The notes beneath the pieces are model-generated. The model saw nothing but the letters and a program-made list of their open reading frames with translations. It did not search any database and was not told where the DNA came from. Source: Photobacterium ganghwense (GTDB taxonomy: Bacteria > Pseudomonadota > Gammaproteobacteria > Enterobacterales > Vibrionaceae). From it: a stretch of 64,000 bases of DNA. The stretch is taken from the NCBI RefSeq assembly GCF_003025595.1, contig NZ_PYMI01000004.1, positions 372,001-436,000 of the forward strand. Direction: 5' to 3'. The position numbers and the translations under genes were made by a program. Positions 1 to 9,372 of the stretch are shown piece after piece; position 1 is the first letter of the stretch; every line of letters begins with the position of its first letter.

Positions 1-1
1 A

Positions 2-1423
2 CAACCATTTTCAGAAATGGTGTGGTCAGATATCTGGAAGGCATTTCTGAATATCTCACAAGGAATCATCAATCACTCTTTCAACCATATCATGGAGGAA
101 TGCGAGTTTGTAAAAATAGTTCCATTATCAAGTAAAGATAGTATGACATTTCAAACGGTTGAAAAAGTAATCTCAGCTGATAGTGAGTACGTTGCCCGAG
201 CAAAGGTTCCAGGGAAAAGCCCCAAACTTGGGTTTGATGCTCAGGGGCATCGTGTAAAACTACTGGCTTTATTGTCTCCCCACTCAACTCGAACAACGTA
301 CGTTAGCCACCGAGTTGGCTACATTCCTTTAGAGACTGTTAGTAAAAACATTGGTCATATGAAGGTAGGTACAACCATCTATTACTTCAAGGAGACGGAG
401 GAAGAAAGAGCACGTAAGGTTGGTGAATACCGTAGAGCCAATCTGATGCTAGTACGTGGCAACAAGAACACAGATAAAATCGTTCCTATCCACACTAGTG
501 ATGTATCCCAATCTCAAGTGAAGGAATCATTCAAACATAGCCCTTATGAGACAATGAGCTTATACGGTTTTACATCAATTCCAATTGTAACTGTTGATGA
601 TGACGGTAATGAGATCATTAACCCTACAGGTATGGATCTTGTAACTACAACTCCAATGTCGATGATTGCATTTTCATCAACCCATATCTGTGTTCACAAC
701 ATGGAATGCCCATCAGAAATAATAACTGAAAACGGTGGTTATCAACGATGTGGAGTATGCCGAATTAAGATCTGCCATGTAGACAACCTGATATCAATTT
801 CGCGTATAGTTCAACGGTTGGAGCTAGATTTAAAGAGCAACGTAACTTCCCTAATTAATCTGAACAGAAGTAAAGTTGATGATCAGGTTGTTCATAAAAT
901 CGAGGTTACTCAGCTTAAACGAGAGCAATCTGTTTTGAAAAGTGAATTGCTTGGTTGGCAAGCTGCTCTGCGTATCGTAGAACAAACACGTTTAAAGTTA
1001 CTGGAAAAAAAGAATACCAGCAAGTTTATTGTTTCTGCACCACACATGTTATCAGAGACAATATCTTGCGAGACATTTAAGATGTCAGTCCCAGAGTTAT
1101 TTTTAAATCATATGACCACTATGAGTGATGTTCCGTCACTAAACAGCTCAGCAGTTGAAAAAATTGTCGCGAAAATTGAGAAACGTATTCTGCTGGAATC
1201 TAAGCGTGCTAGTGAAGAAGTTATGAGAGGAGTCGAAAGCTGTTTCGTAAATCATTCTCTAGATCCTCGACACATTATGTCTCCAATTATGAGCATGTTG
1301 GATGCCAAAATTATCACTAAAGAACAACTCATAGACGTGATTGAGAATGATTTATCTAATACTCAACCTTTAATAAGAAGCCCATTGCAAAGTAATGTGC
1401 TAGAGGCGTTATCTAATGGGTAA
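2..1423 (+). CDS. Large tyrosine recombinase, C-terminal part (Tn554 TnpB-like / gamma-mobile-trio type), open at left edge
   Basis: The reading frame is open from the first base, so the true start lies outside the window and the ATG at 17 is internal. Near nt 279-292 the protein reads HSTR, followed by IGH near 350-358 and TIYYF near 375-390. This is the R, GH and Y order of the tyrosine recombinase catalytic domain. A cysteine cluster (HxCVHNMEC then CGVC and CH, nt about 690-778) precedes a long helical tail, as in TnpB-type recombinases of Tn554-like elements. It overlaps the next gene by 8 bp. With the two small partners downstream it forms a three-gene recombination module, which in vibrios matches the published gamma-mobile-trio arrangement. 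I cannot see the upstream gene, which could be a second recombinase. The recombinase call is firm; the GMT assignment is inference. Confidence 0.8.
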   Translation, partial: QPFSEMVWSDIWKAFLNISQGIINHSFNHIMEECEFVKIVPLSSKDSMTFQTVEKVISADSEYVARAKVPGKSPKLGFDAQGHRVKLLALLSPHSTRTTYVSHRVGYIPLETVSKNIGHMKVGTTIYYFKETEEERARKVGEYRRANLMLVRGNKNTDKIVPIHTSDVSQSQVKESFKHSPYETMSLYGFTSIPIVTVDDDGNEIINPTGMDLVTTTPMSMIAFSSTHICVHNMECPSEIITENGGYQRCGVCRIKICHVDNLISISRIVQRLELDLKSNVTSLINLNRSKVDDQVVHKIEVTQLKREQSVLKSELLGWQAALRIVEQTRLKLLEKKNTSKFIVSAPHMLSETISCETFKMSVPELFLNHMTTMSDVPSLNSSAVEKIVAKIEKRILLESKRASEEVMRGVESCFVNHSLDPRHIMSPIMSMLDAKIITKEQLIDVIENDLSNTQPLIRSPLQSNVLEALSNG

Positions 1424-2036
1424 TAAAAAGAAGAGAACGGAGTGTCTCGCAGATCGAATAGAACGCGTTGTTGAGATACTTGATACATATATCAAGACCC
1501 CAAGCCTCAAGGTCAGTATATCAAATATGGATCAGCTAGCGAGTAAATTAGCTAGGGAAACGGGAATTGGATACTCCACGTTGCTTAAGAGCACGGCTAA
1601 AGGTGGTTACTATCGTGAATACCTCGATAGTGCATTACTAAAAATTGCACCTAGCATGAGTAAAATAGGCTCATTGGCGCAACCTGAACCAAAAAATTGG
1701 GTACACCAAAAGGCTATATATGAGTCCAAAATTGGAATTTTAAACGAAAAGATAAACAAACTGAGATTGAATCTACAACAGGTCGAACTAGCACTTTCTA
1801 CTGTGTCTCAGTCCAAACTGACACTACATGAGGTATCTGATATCAGACAAGCGGACATTGGAGTTGAAATGCTATGTAGAGCACTTGCCCGAATCCTGGA
1901 CCATGAAGAAGTAGGATTAGACTTAATGCCCGACGGGAGTATTGAGTATTTCGGTGAAACTCTTGTTAGTTCAGATCAGGCTCAACCCTACTTAGCTTGG
2001 CAGGAACGTACCAAACCTGCTCCTCTCAAAGGATAA
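1416..2036 (+). CDS. TnpC-like small coiled-coil partner of the recombinase
   Basis: This is a 206-residue protein. Its N-terminal third looks like a small helical DNA-binding region (ASKLARETGIGYSTLLK, about residues 41-57). A predicted coiled coil follows (about 100-135, ESKIGILNEKINKLRLNLQQ). This layout resembles TnpC/DUF6262-type accessory proteins of Tn554-like elements, which assist the large recombinase. The ATG at 1416 overlaps the recombinase stop by 8 bp and has AGAGG upstream, so translation is probably coupled. The next gene begins 3 bp after its stop. No catalytic motif is visible. Assignment rests on layout and context rather than strong sequence recognition. Confidence 0.6.
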   Translation: MGNKKKRTECLADRIERVVEILDTYIKTPSLKVSISNMDQLASKLARETGIGYSTLLKSTAKGGYYREYLDSALLKIAPSMSKIGSLAQPEPKNWVHQKAIYESKIGILNEKINKLRLNLQQVELALSTVSQSKLTLHEVSDIRQADIGVEMLCRALARILDHEEVGLDLMPDGSIEYFGETLVSSDQAQPYLAWQERTKPAPLKG

Positions 2037-2038
2037 AG

Positions 2039-2584
2039 ATGAACATTGAACCAATCAAACTGACAGCAGAGCAAGAGAAGCTGCGTGGTGTTGCCAAATC
2101 TTCGCTATACGTCCAATGTTATAAACAAGTGGTTAGTCAGATGCGTGATAAAGGGATCAAATTCCCACGCGACAAACGTGGTACGAATGAGCTGGGAATT
2201 AATGTGACCAAACTGGCTACATGGTGTGCTTTTAAGGATCGCGCAACATTGTATAACAACTCTACTATCAGGAAGGCACTTCCTGGAGACATACGAGATA
2301 TTGGAATTGAGGATCAAGAACCAAAGTCAATAATAGAAAAAAAACATGAAAATTTAGTTGCTGATCAAGCAAGAGATATAAATGAACAAGGCGCTTTAAT
2401 ACTGACTCTCAATGCCCGCATACAAATGCTTGAGCAGCAATTGAAAGAGAAGGATTCAATAATATCTAATTTGGAAGTGAGTTTGGCAGGCTCTGAGCAA
2501 ACTGTAAAAAACCATATGGAGTGCCATGCAGAGCAGATCGCTAATTCTATTCTCAGCGGAGGGCGGACATTTGAACGAGCTTAG
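2039..2584 (+). CDS. Second small coiled-coil partner of the recombinase module
   Basis: This protein has 181 residues from the ATG at 2039. That start has AAAGGA just upstream and leaves only a 2-bp gap after the preceding stop, so I prefer it to the TTG-type start at 1997. The first half has a helical segment (INVTKLATWCAFKDRATLYN) like the DNA-binding part of TnpC-type proteins. The second half is a coiled coil (LTLNARIQMLEQQLKEKDS). It is the third member of the trio with the recombinase and the 206-residue protein. The 3' end overlaps the start of the RecD-like helicase, so the four genes probably form one transcript. Function beyond assisting integration is not visible. Confidence 0.55.
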   Translation: MNIEPIKLTAEQEKLRGVAKSSLYVQCYKQVVSQMRDKGIKFPRDKRGTNELGINVTKLATWCAFKDRATLYNNSTIRKALPGDIRDIGIEDQEPKSIIEKKHENLVADQARDINEQGALILTLNARIQMLEQQLKEKDSIISNLEVSLAGSEQTVKNHMECHAEQIANSILSGGRTFERA

Positions 2585-4985
2585 ATTATTGGTAACAAGT
2601 ACTAGTAAATTAAGGAATTCTTATATTGTTTATGGTAATAGCACTGCGAACAATAAAAGACTGGCTGTACTTATCAAGAACGAAGATATATATAAGACAC
2701 CTTGTGAAGGTGAAGTATGGATATTTTCTTGCACAAACAAAAATAATCTGGTCAATTACCGTTCTCAATACTCTGCTATATCAGGCAGGTTACTTTTATC
2801 TGCCTTTCATGATGTCGAGCACGATCTTAGTGTTCTAGAACGTGCATTACGTCAACATGAGTTACCTACCCTTACAAAGCAACTATTCTTCAAGCATCCC
2901 GAATTCCGAGGAATTGGTTGTGGAGAGCAACGAATAAAAACAGCAATTCGGAGAGTTGGATCTGCAAGACTGTTCTTAAATGAACTAAAAAACAACAATC
3001 TAGCTGCTATTGTTGATGCATTTAATAGTACCGAACGTGGACTCGCGTTTCTAACAGCATACAACTCCGTTCAGGCTGAATTTGAATCTATTGAATTTAT
3101 CGAAATGGCTGGGTATGACAAACGTACGGCGCATAGACTCATCAGGTTATTAGGGCGAAACACAAAGGCTTTATTGACGAGTAATCCTTACGCTCCTATT
3201 CGCTTCGGCTGTAGATTTAATAATGCATGGGGGGTTGCCGAACGATTAAGAAAGACCAAAGAAATTAATATTCCAGACAACTCCCCTTTTAGATTGATTG
3301 GTGCAATTGACTACGTGGTATATCGCTCACTAAAGCAAAACCATACAGCTATAAGTAAAGAAAAATTCAGGGTAGCACTATCATCGTTGATTGGAGAAAA
3401 ATTAGTTGATGTGGCTATTAACACAGGACTGTCACAAATGGTTCTATGCAGAACTAGTAAAGGAAACTATCAAGGTGTCGGATTAGCCTATCTTGAAAAC
3501 ATCGTCGAAAAATCAATGGCGAAGAAATTAGTCAATTCAATTGAAGCAAAACCATCAGATGAAAGAATCGTCACACTGATAAACGAGTTTGATGGATACT
3601 TATTTAAAATTAAGGGATTCCACCTTACAGAAGAGCAAAAAACACTCGCACTCAACTCGCTGAGCCATAATCTTTCAGTTACTCAGGGAGAGGGGGGAAC
3701 TGGTAAAAGTACTGCTCTGGCATGCATTAAGTACGTGTGTAACCGTCTAGACAGAGCTGTATATTTTGTTGCAGTTTCAGGCATAGCCAAAAAACGTGTT
3801 AAGGATGAGTTGGAACGAATGCGAGTCATTCGAAAATCAAACATAAATCTTTTCGGAGACAGCGAAGATGAGGTATGTTGTTATACGGTGCGAGGGATAA
3901 TTCGTCAGGTCGAACTAACCGTAGAAAATCCAAATATAAATAAAGCAATACAGCTACACCAGAAGCCACTAATTGTGTTTGATGAATCTTCAATGCTGGA
4001 TTTATCACTTATAGTTGAGTTTGCATCTCTGTTCGATAAACATGCTATTGATTACAGTATCTCAATGGTGGGAGATATTGCTCAAATCGCTCCTGTTGGT
4101 TTTGGGGTTATTTGGCAACATCTCGTAAACCTAGGCAGATTGAAGCCTGATATTTTGCCATACAGTGAGCTTAGTACTGTCCATAGGCAGGAATCTGACA
4201 ATCCGATCAGAGATGTTGCGAAACTTGTAAGAGCCGTAGGCCATCTCAAACAGGATAAATGGGATGACAGAACATATGAGTTTTCAAGCAATCCACTAAG
4301 CGCCCTAACCCACCTCAGTTCATTTAAAGGTCAAGCTGGCGTCTACTACCTGCAAGTTAATGACTCACAAATCATTGCAAATGCATATGCGTTATCCAAA
4401 AAGCTTGGGTTAGATAGTTCCCAAATCATCACACCTTTTTCAAATGCAGATAACCTACTTTCTACTGTATCGATAAATAACCAGTTCATAATAAATGAAC
4501 GAAAGTGTGGCGACTCCCAAACTTTATGGGGATTTGGTACAGGTGAACGAGTTATTGTCACAAAAAACTTTGCACCACTTGATCTATACAATGGTGACAT
4601 TGCAACTGTCACTGACATTCACTACGAACAAGTTGAAGCTGGCGGAGATATACAAAAGAAACTTGTCTGCCAGTTTAGTCAAAGGACTGTCACTATAGAT
4701 GAGAACACTTGTTTTGATGCTGGGTTAGAACATTCTTATGGTATCACCATTCATAAAACACAAGGCTCAGAGTTTACCTTCACGATAGTTCTATTGCCCA
4801 AATCCACCTCCACATCTTTTGTGGAAAACAGTATGATTTATACAGCGCTAACGCGTTCTAAAACTGCCACCATTTTTATCGGTGACATGGAAATATTAAC
4901 AATGGCAATTAACAGCAAACCCGCATACATGAGAATTTGTTCGGGGTTTGATCTTGACGCAGAGTTATCAAAGGCTAAAGTGTAA
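2571..4985 (+). CDS. RecD2-like superfamily 1B DNA helicase
   Basis: This is an ATP-dependent 5'-3' type helicase of the RecD/TraI group. I place the start at TTG 2571, inside the previous gene's last codons, because GGAGGG at 2558-2563 is a strong ribosome site 7 bp upstream. The ATG at 2526 has no such site. The product is about 804 residues. The N-terminal half carries helix-hairpin-helix-like text (GIGCGEQRIKTAIRR) as in RecD2. Walker A GEGGTGKST is at about residue 374, Walker B VFDESS at about 470, the IHKTQGSEF motif at about 730 and YTALTRS at about 759. It overlaps the recombinase trio, which suggests a role in processing the element's DNA or in defence. The helicase call is firm; the role is inferred. 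Confidence 0.85.
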   Translation: MNELRLLVTSTSKLRNSYIVYGNSTANNKRLAVLIKNEDIYKTPCEGEVWIFSCTNKNNLVNYRSQYSAISGRLLLSAFHDVEHDLSVLERALRQHELPTLTKQLFFKHPEFRGIGCGEQRIKTAIRRVGSARLFLNELKNNNLAAIVDAFNSTERGLAFLTAYNSVQAEFESIEFIEMAGYDKRTAHRLIRLLGRNTKALLTSNPYAPIRFGCRFNNAWGVAERLRKTKEINIPDNSPFRLIGAIDYVVYRSLKQNHTAISKEKFRVALSSLIGEKLVDVAINTGLSQMVLCRTSKGNYQGVGLAYLENIVEKSMAKKLVNSIEAKPSDERIVTLINEFDGYLFKIKGFHLTEEQKTLALNSLSHNLSVTQGEGGTGKSTALACIKYVCNRLDRAVYFVAVSGIAKKRVKDELERMRVIRKSNINLFGDSEDEVCCYTVRGIIRQVELTVENPNINKAIQLHQKPLIVFDESSMLDLSLIVEFASLFDKHAIDYSISMVGDIAQIAPVGFGVIWQHLVNLGRLKPDILPYSELSTVHRQESDNPIRDVAKLVRAVGHLKQDKWDDRTYEFSSNPLSALTHLSSFKGQAGVYYLQVNDSQIIANAYALSKKLGLDSSQIITPFSNADNLLSTVSINNQFIINERKCGDSQTLWGFGTGERVIVTKNFAPLDLYNGDIATVTDIHYEQVEAGGDIQKKLVCQFSQRTVTIDENTCFDAGLEHSYGITIHKTQGSEFTFTIVLLPKSTSTSFVENSMIYTALTRSKTATIFIGDMEILTMAINSKPAYMRICSGFDLDAELSKAKV

Positions 4986-5210
4986 TAACTCATAGTCGAT
5001 CTTACACATCCGCTGATTGGTCGCAACTAGATCGTACAGTCGGCCTGCTTGTATCGTAACTTCCAAATGGACATGTTTTATCGCAATTGCTAATTTAGCA
5101 AAATTTTGATTGCTTAAAGTATTACAAAACTCGCTTAAGTCGATGTCCAGTCTTACAAGAGCAGATCAAACTGAGTTCGCTATATAACTCAAGTAATCTC
5201 AAACACTCGC
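4986..5210. other. Intergenic gap between convergent genes
   Basis: This is a 225-bp AT-rich gap between the RecD-like helicase and the oppositely oriented AbiH gene. I see no ORF of note, no clear hairpin terminator and no repeat. It separates the recombination module from the first defence cargo gene. Confidence 0.5.
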
Positions 5211-6089
5211 CTATCCCGTTATTGGATAGGTTATCTCGAGATCACTAGAAGGTGATGAACTTAACCGATGTTGAGGCACACCAAGAGCTATCAATTTATC
5301 TTGGGTATACGATATGCCATCACCATAATTCCAGTTCTCCCAAACAGCATCAGGATAAGCTTCCAAGATGCATTTAAAGTACGCAACATCAATATCATTG
5401 ACCGAATGGCCTATTACAATGATTTTTGTAACATCTCCGTAGCCTTCTAGTTGAGCACGATGACGTTCTAGTATCTCAGCTACTGGCTTGTGAAACTTAT
5501 CTGTAACTGAAGCAACTGTTCTTTGGGACTCATCAAACCAAGGCTCGTCTTCATTCCATGGCATCGATGTAGATTGGTTGCCGTTCCCGATTCCATGACC
5601 AAAAATGACATTCGATCTGGCTTTACCATGAATATGCAGAACATCTTCGTCAGGAACTGAATATATGTCTTGGAGAGTAGATGTATAGTTGAAGTTAATG
5701 AACTTAGATCCATTAGGAAATTCAAATAATTGCGTGGCTGTGGTTACCTCTATTGCTCTTATCCAAGTTTTGAACGTATCTGTTACTGCATCCACCAATT
5801 CATCTACTTTTATAGTCATCTCATCTTCATAGCCATACAGTAAGCTACTTGAAGAGTCCGCCAGCTCATCTAAGCTTGGCTGTAATACGGCTTGCTCGCT
5901 GAAATCACCCTCATTGAAAACACCTAAGTTTTCTTCAAAGTTAGACCACTCTTGATCATCGTAAAACTCAGGGAAAAAGACAAAATGCTCGTTTAGATCA
6001 TCATGATGGTTTTGATGGAAATGCCAATAACTTGTAGGTAATCCATTCTGAATATCAAAACCATTACCGATTATGACTAAAGTTGTCAC
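5211..6089 (-). CDS. AbiH family abortive infection protein
   Basis: The 292-residue protein begins TTLVIIGNGFDIQNGLPTSY, the glycine-rich N-terminal signature of AbiH proteins. It continues with INFNYTSTL (about 172-180), LHIHGKA (about 191-197) and IVIGHSVNDIDVAYF (about 224-238), the other conserved blocks of the family. AbiH was first described on a lactococcal plasmid as a phage abortive infection gene; its biochemical activity is not settled. The gene stands alone as a unit but shares its strand with the HelD-like gene 90 bp upstream, so the two might be co-transcribed. A GTTACAA heptad repeat lies just before the gene (6121-6140). No missing motif or frameshift is seen. Confidence 0.85.
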   Translation of the reverse strand: MTTLVIIGNGFDIQNGLPTSYWHFHQNHHDDLNEHFVFFPEFYDDQEWSNFEENLGVFNEGDFSEQAVLQPSLDELADSSSSLLYGYEDEMTIKVDELVDAVTDTFKTWIRAIEVTTATQLFEFPNGSKFINFNYTSTLQDIYSVPDEDVLHIHGKARSNVIFGHGIGNGNQSTSMPWNEDEPWFDESQRTVASVTDKFHKPVAEILERHRAQLEGYGDVTKIIVIGHSVNDIDVAYFKCILEAYPDAVWENWNYGDGISYTQDKLIALGVPQHRLSSSPSSDLEITYPITG

Positions 6090-6120
6090 GCCAATACTCC
6101 CCTACAGATAATATCTCAAA

Positions 6121-6140
6121 GTTACAAGTTACAAGTTACA
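6121..6140. repeat. Heptad direct repeat GTTACAA (nearly x3)
   Basis: GTTACAA occurs twice in tandem, followed by GTTACA. It lies between the HelD-like stop and the abiH start and could be an operator or simple slippage. No match to a known site. Confidence 0.5.
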
Positions 6141-6179
6141 TAGTATAACAAGCAATAATCGCATAATCTTATGATTAGT

Positions 6180-9128
6180 CTACAAAATTCCAGAGTAAGG
6201 AATACGTTCATTCGCCCCAATTTTGCCTTTCACTTTAGGAGACAGTTTATCCCTGAACTTACACGAATCCTCGTTCTCCTCACCTTTGTAGCCAGAACAA
6301 GCTACATACACACCATACCTGCCTAGTCTTGTAATTTTGGGTGATTTGCAACGAGGGCATAGCTGGAACTTAGCCTTACAAGTTAAACACTCACCATACC
6401 TCGATTTCTTAACCGCTAGACCATCAGCACAGCATTCGCATTCAACAGCTTCCGTCAGACAGCCTAATCCTGTAGAGCACACGTAAGTACCACGCTCACC
6501 TTTCTTTGGCTTGAGGTATCCTGTTTTACAGTTGGGGCATTTCCTTGCAGCCAATTTTTCAGGAGTGAAGTGTTCTGACACTATATTGATTTTATATTCA
6601 GGACTAAGTAACTCAAGGACAAATTCTGAAGGCTCTTTCGGGTCAGCAACCAAATAGCAACGCTTCTTTGAACGAGTGATTGCTACATAAAACAAACGTC
6701 GTTCTTCAGCATGCGGATACATATCAACTGTTGGCATCAACGCACTTACAACCTCGTTCTCTTTTCTTTCAGTCGGGAAGCCGAAGTATCCTTGGTTTAA
6801 ATCTAAAATAAAGCAGTAATCCGCCTCTAAACCTTTTGAACCATGCAACGTCCAAAACTTCATATTCTTGAACCCACGTTTCTTCGTGAAGCGCTGAGCT
6901 GCTGCTGTTTGACTCTTACGGTAACGGGTCAGGATACCAATTGAAGCATCAGCATCATCTGCATAGATTTCCTTTATCGCTTTCTCAACAGCATTCAAAG
7001 TAGCCTCATTAGGATCTTTTTCATTGGCATCATGATTATCAATCAGAAAGACTTCTGATGAATCAACTTGAGTATGCGTGACGATCTGCTTCTGGTATTG
7101 CTCTGGATTCTTCATTACAAAGCCGCCAGCAGTGTCAGCAATACTATTGTTGTATCGAAAGGTCTTTTGCAATTTGGTCAGGGCATGATTACCAACGTTA
7201 TTTTGGAATCGTGTCGTGTATTCGAGCTTACCACCAACAAACGCATAGATAGCCTGCCAGTCATCCCCCACCACAGTGAGACTTGTTCCTGACGCTTTCA
7301 ACAGCTCCATCAAGAAATTCCACCTAGAAACTGAGATATCTTGAAATTCATCAACAAGAATGTACTTCCACTCAGGCTTAAACATGCCCTCTTTCAAGTA
7401 CTGAGTTGCCAAAAGGATCATGTCATCGAAATCAAGGTGGTTTCGGCTACGCAACTCACCAACATAGGCTTGTCTTAATCCCTCAATCAATTCCATATGA
7501 CTGCGTGCATTTTGAATATCTGCTACTTCCAAACGACGCTGGATTTCATAACCCTCAATCGCCTCTGAACGAACGGCTGATAGCGTTTCGGAAAGCTCAT
7601 TAACAGCATTTTTGATGAAGTCTTGCTTTCTTACAGCGTCAAGAATCTCTTCCTTCGATATTGGCTTAGGCACTACATTTAATGCCCTCAACTTAGCTTC
7701 TAATACGGCTTCAAGATTGCCCTCACACCAGTCATAGTGATAAGTATCAACCAGATCAGTCTCCATCTTTTCGTGAAGAGCTTTTTTGTCTTTGATTCCC
7801 TGATTGTATTTAGCTTTATTGATATCAGCTCTTGTGTTTTCCTCTCTATCGATACCAAAGTGCTCAATGTAAATCTGATCGCTTATTGCTCCCTCAACAG
7901 GTTTCACATAGAAATCTGGACGGTATGGAAAACCAATATTGATACCAAGACGATTGCTATAATCAGGCTCATACACATATTCAATGCCATTCTTGAATAG
8001 CCAGTTGCCAATCAATACCTCTTGATAGCCTTTTACCTCAACACCATTCAACGTGATGTACTTCTTACCTTTCAAAGCTTCTTGGTGGGCTTCTTCAGAC
8101 TCAGATAGGAATGGGTTGTATGCGTAATATACCGTCTCAATGAAAGTGTTAAGATTTTCCTCACTCTCTTCGATGAAAGTAACAAGCCAATTATTGATAA
8201 ATTCAAGCAATGCTGGCTTTTTTACCAACCAACTCATGTTCAATTTACGGAACTCTTCCACAGATTGCTTCTGAGCTGCGGCGATAACTTGGAAGCCACG
8301 GCTATGAAACGTGGAGATCTGCTTGTCGAGGTCATAATGGTGGATATTCGCAGCTTTCAGTCGTTCTTTGGAGCGAATACGAAGTTCTTCGGCAGCGGCA
8401 TTACCATATGCCAACACCATTACTTCTTCAGGCTTAGCCAATTGTCTTTCAAGAATATCCGTTGTTTTTGCGACTATAACAGATGTTTTGCCTGTTCCTG
8501 CGGCAGCAAGAACCATATTGAAGTCATCGTGCTGAACTACTGATAATCGTTGTTCTTCAGTAAGTGGATTGCTCTCAATGCTATCGTAGAAGTTTTTACG
8601 GGCATTGAGCACTCTACTAACATGCAACTCTCTCAGATAGTTTGCAGAGCTTGAGATTGGACTTAACTCAGATAGCTTCTTAATCTTTTGTAGCGGTTCG
8701 CCTGATAGGTATATTTCCCAAGCATCAGGTGTCTTGTTAAATAACCGAACCATTGGTTCAATGATCGCTTGAACGTCAGGGATAGTCGACTCACGCAGAT
8801 ATTGACCTACTGCGGCTTTTGAAAATCGAGTGTATGTGTCTGTTATTTTGGATTCGATTGCTACTTGAATTGTTCGATTAATTGCGTGGAATTGTGGAAT
8901 GATCTTTCTATGACTCAGACCACTAATAACAACCACCCCGTTATCAGTAGTGACTTGAAGATTGTGACCAAAGATTGAACGCTTTATGGTACAGAAACCA
9001 AGGATGTCAGAGTACTTGATTGTTCTCGAGGATAACTTATCCACCACCCTTAGGGAGTGCTTCCCGAACACCACTCCTTTGTACTTACCAAGTAAGTTGA
9101 CTCTTGATTTTATGATCTTCTGAGGCAT
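6180..9128 (-). CDS. Helicase IV (HelD/UvrD-type) with inserted PD-(D/E)XK-like domain and C-terminal zinc ribbons
   Basis: The protein has 982 residues, against about 684 in E. coli HelD. The N-terminal 190 residues resemble the HelD N-terminal domain. Helicase motifs are LAAAGTGKTS (about 206), VLAYGNAAAEEL, ILVDEFQDIS (about 592), VVGDDWQAIYAFVG and a terminal YVAITRSK. Between motifs Ia and II there is an insert with YRPDFYV (about 401-407) and IYIEHFGID (about 419-427), which fits a PD-(D/E)XK nuclease fold. After the helicase core, from about 863, there are several CxxC pairs (CPNCK, CECC, CLTCK, CPRCK) like topoisomerase-type zinc ribbons. It should be a DNA helicase-nuclease of SF1A. 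Its island position beside abiH suggests defence use, but that is inference. The helicase call is firm. Confidence 0.85.
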   Translation of the reverse strand: MPQKIIKSRVNLLGKYKGVVFGKHSLRVVDKLSSRTIKYSDILGFCTIKRSIFGHNLQVTTDNGVVVISGLSHRKIIPQFHAINRTIQVAIESKITDTYTRFSKAAVGQYLRESTIPDVQAIIEPMVRLFNKTPDAWEIYLSGEPLQKIKKLSELSPISSSANYLRELHVSRVLNARKNFYDSIESNPLTEEQRLSVVQHDDFNMVLAAAGTGKTSVIVAKTTDILERQLAKPEEVMVLAYGNAAAEELRIRSKERLKAANIHHYDLDKQISTFHSRGFQVIAAAQKQSVEEFRKLNMSWLVKKPALLEFINNWLVTFIEESEENLNTFIETVYYAYNPFLSESEEAHQEALKGKKYITLNGVEVKGYQEVLIGNWLFKNGIEYVYEPDYSNRLGINIGFPYRPDFYVKPVEGAISDQIYIEHFGIDREENTRADINKAKYNQGIKDKKALHEKMETDLVDTYHYDWCEGNLEAVLEAKLRALNVVPKPISKEEILDAVRKQDFIKNAVNELSETLSAVRSEAIEGYEIQRRLEVADIQNARSHMELIEGLRQAYVGELRSRNHLDFDDMILLATQYLKEGMFKPEWKYILVDEFQDISVSRWNFLMELLKASGTSLTVVGDDWQAIYAFVGGKLEYTTRFQNNVGNHALTKLQKTFRYNNSIADTAGGFVMKNPEQYQKQIVTHTQVDSSEVFLIDNHDANEKDPNEATLNAVEKAIKEIYADDADASIGILTRYRKSQTAAAQRFTKKRGFKNMKFWTLHGSKGLEADYCFILDLNQGYFGFPTERKENEVVSALMPTVDMYPHAEERRLFYVAITRSKKRCYLVADPKEPSEFVLELLSPEYKINIVSEHFTPEKLAARKCPNCKTGYLKPKKGERGTYVCSTGLGCLTEAVECECCADGLAVKKSRYGECLTCKAKFQLCPRCKSPKITRLGRYGVYVACSGYKGEENEDSCKFRDKLSPKVKGKIGANERIPYSGIL

Positions 9129-9372
9129 TTAATATTCTTGCATCGCTACACAGTAACTATGATGCCATAGAAGAGATAAGCAATGAACAAAAACTCATAC
9201 ATATCCAAGTTAATATAAGTGGTAAGGCTACGTTATACGGCGAGGCTGGCACAAAGTACTTGGTCGTTAGTTAAAATATCCCAACATAGAATTCTCATTA
9301 TTTCCTCTGAAAAAGGCTTCGACACATTTTGGGGCAAAGGTGAGTTTACCGTGATCGGCGCAGACACCCCTC
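9129..9372. other. Non-coding stretch between the HelD-like gene and the intron 3' end
   Basis: This AT-rich stretch should hold the promoter of the HelD-like gene and the 3' exon side of the group II intron. A short open frame on either strand here reads like chance sequence or a fragment of the interrupted target. I see no complete gene. Confidence 0.5.

Noticed and set aside
6121-6140. CRISPR-like or array repeat
   Set aside because: Only a 7-bp tandem unit with no spacers. No CRISPR array was seen anywhere in the window.
6180-9128. Gabija GajB
   Set aside because: There is no OLD-type GajA partner, and the N-terminus matches HelD.
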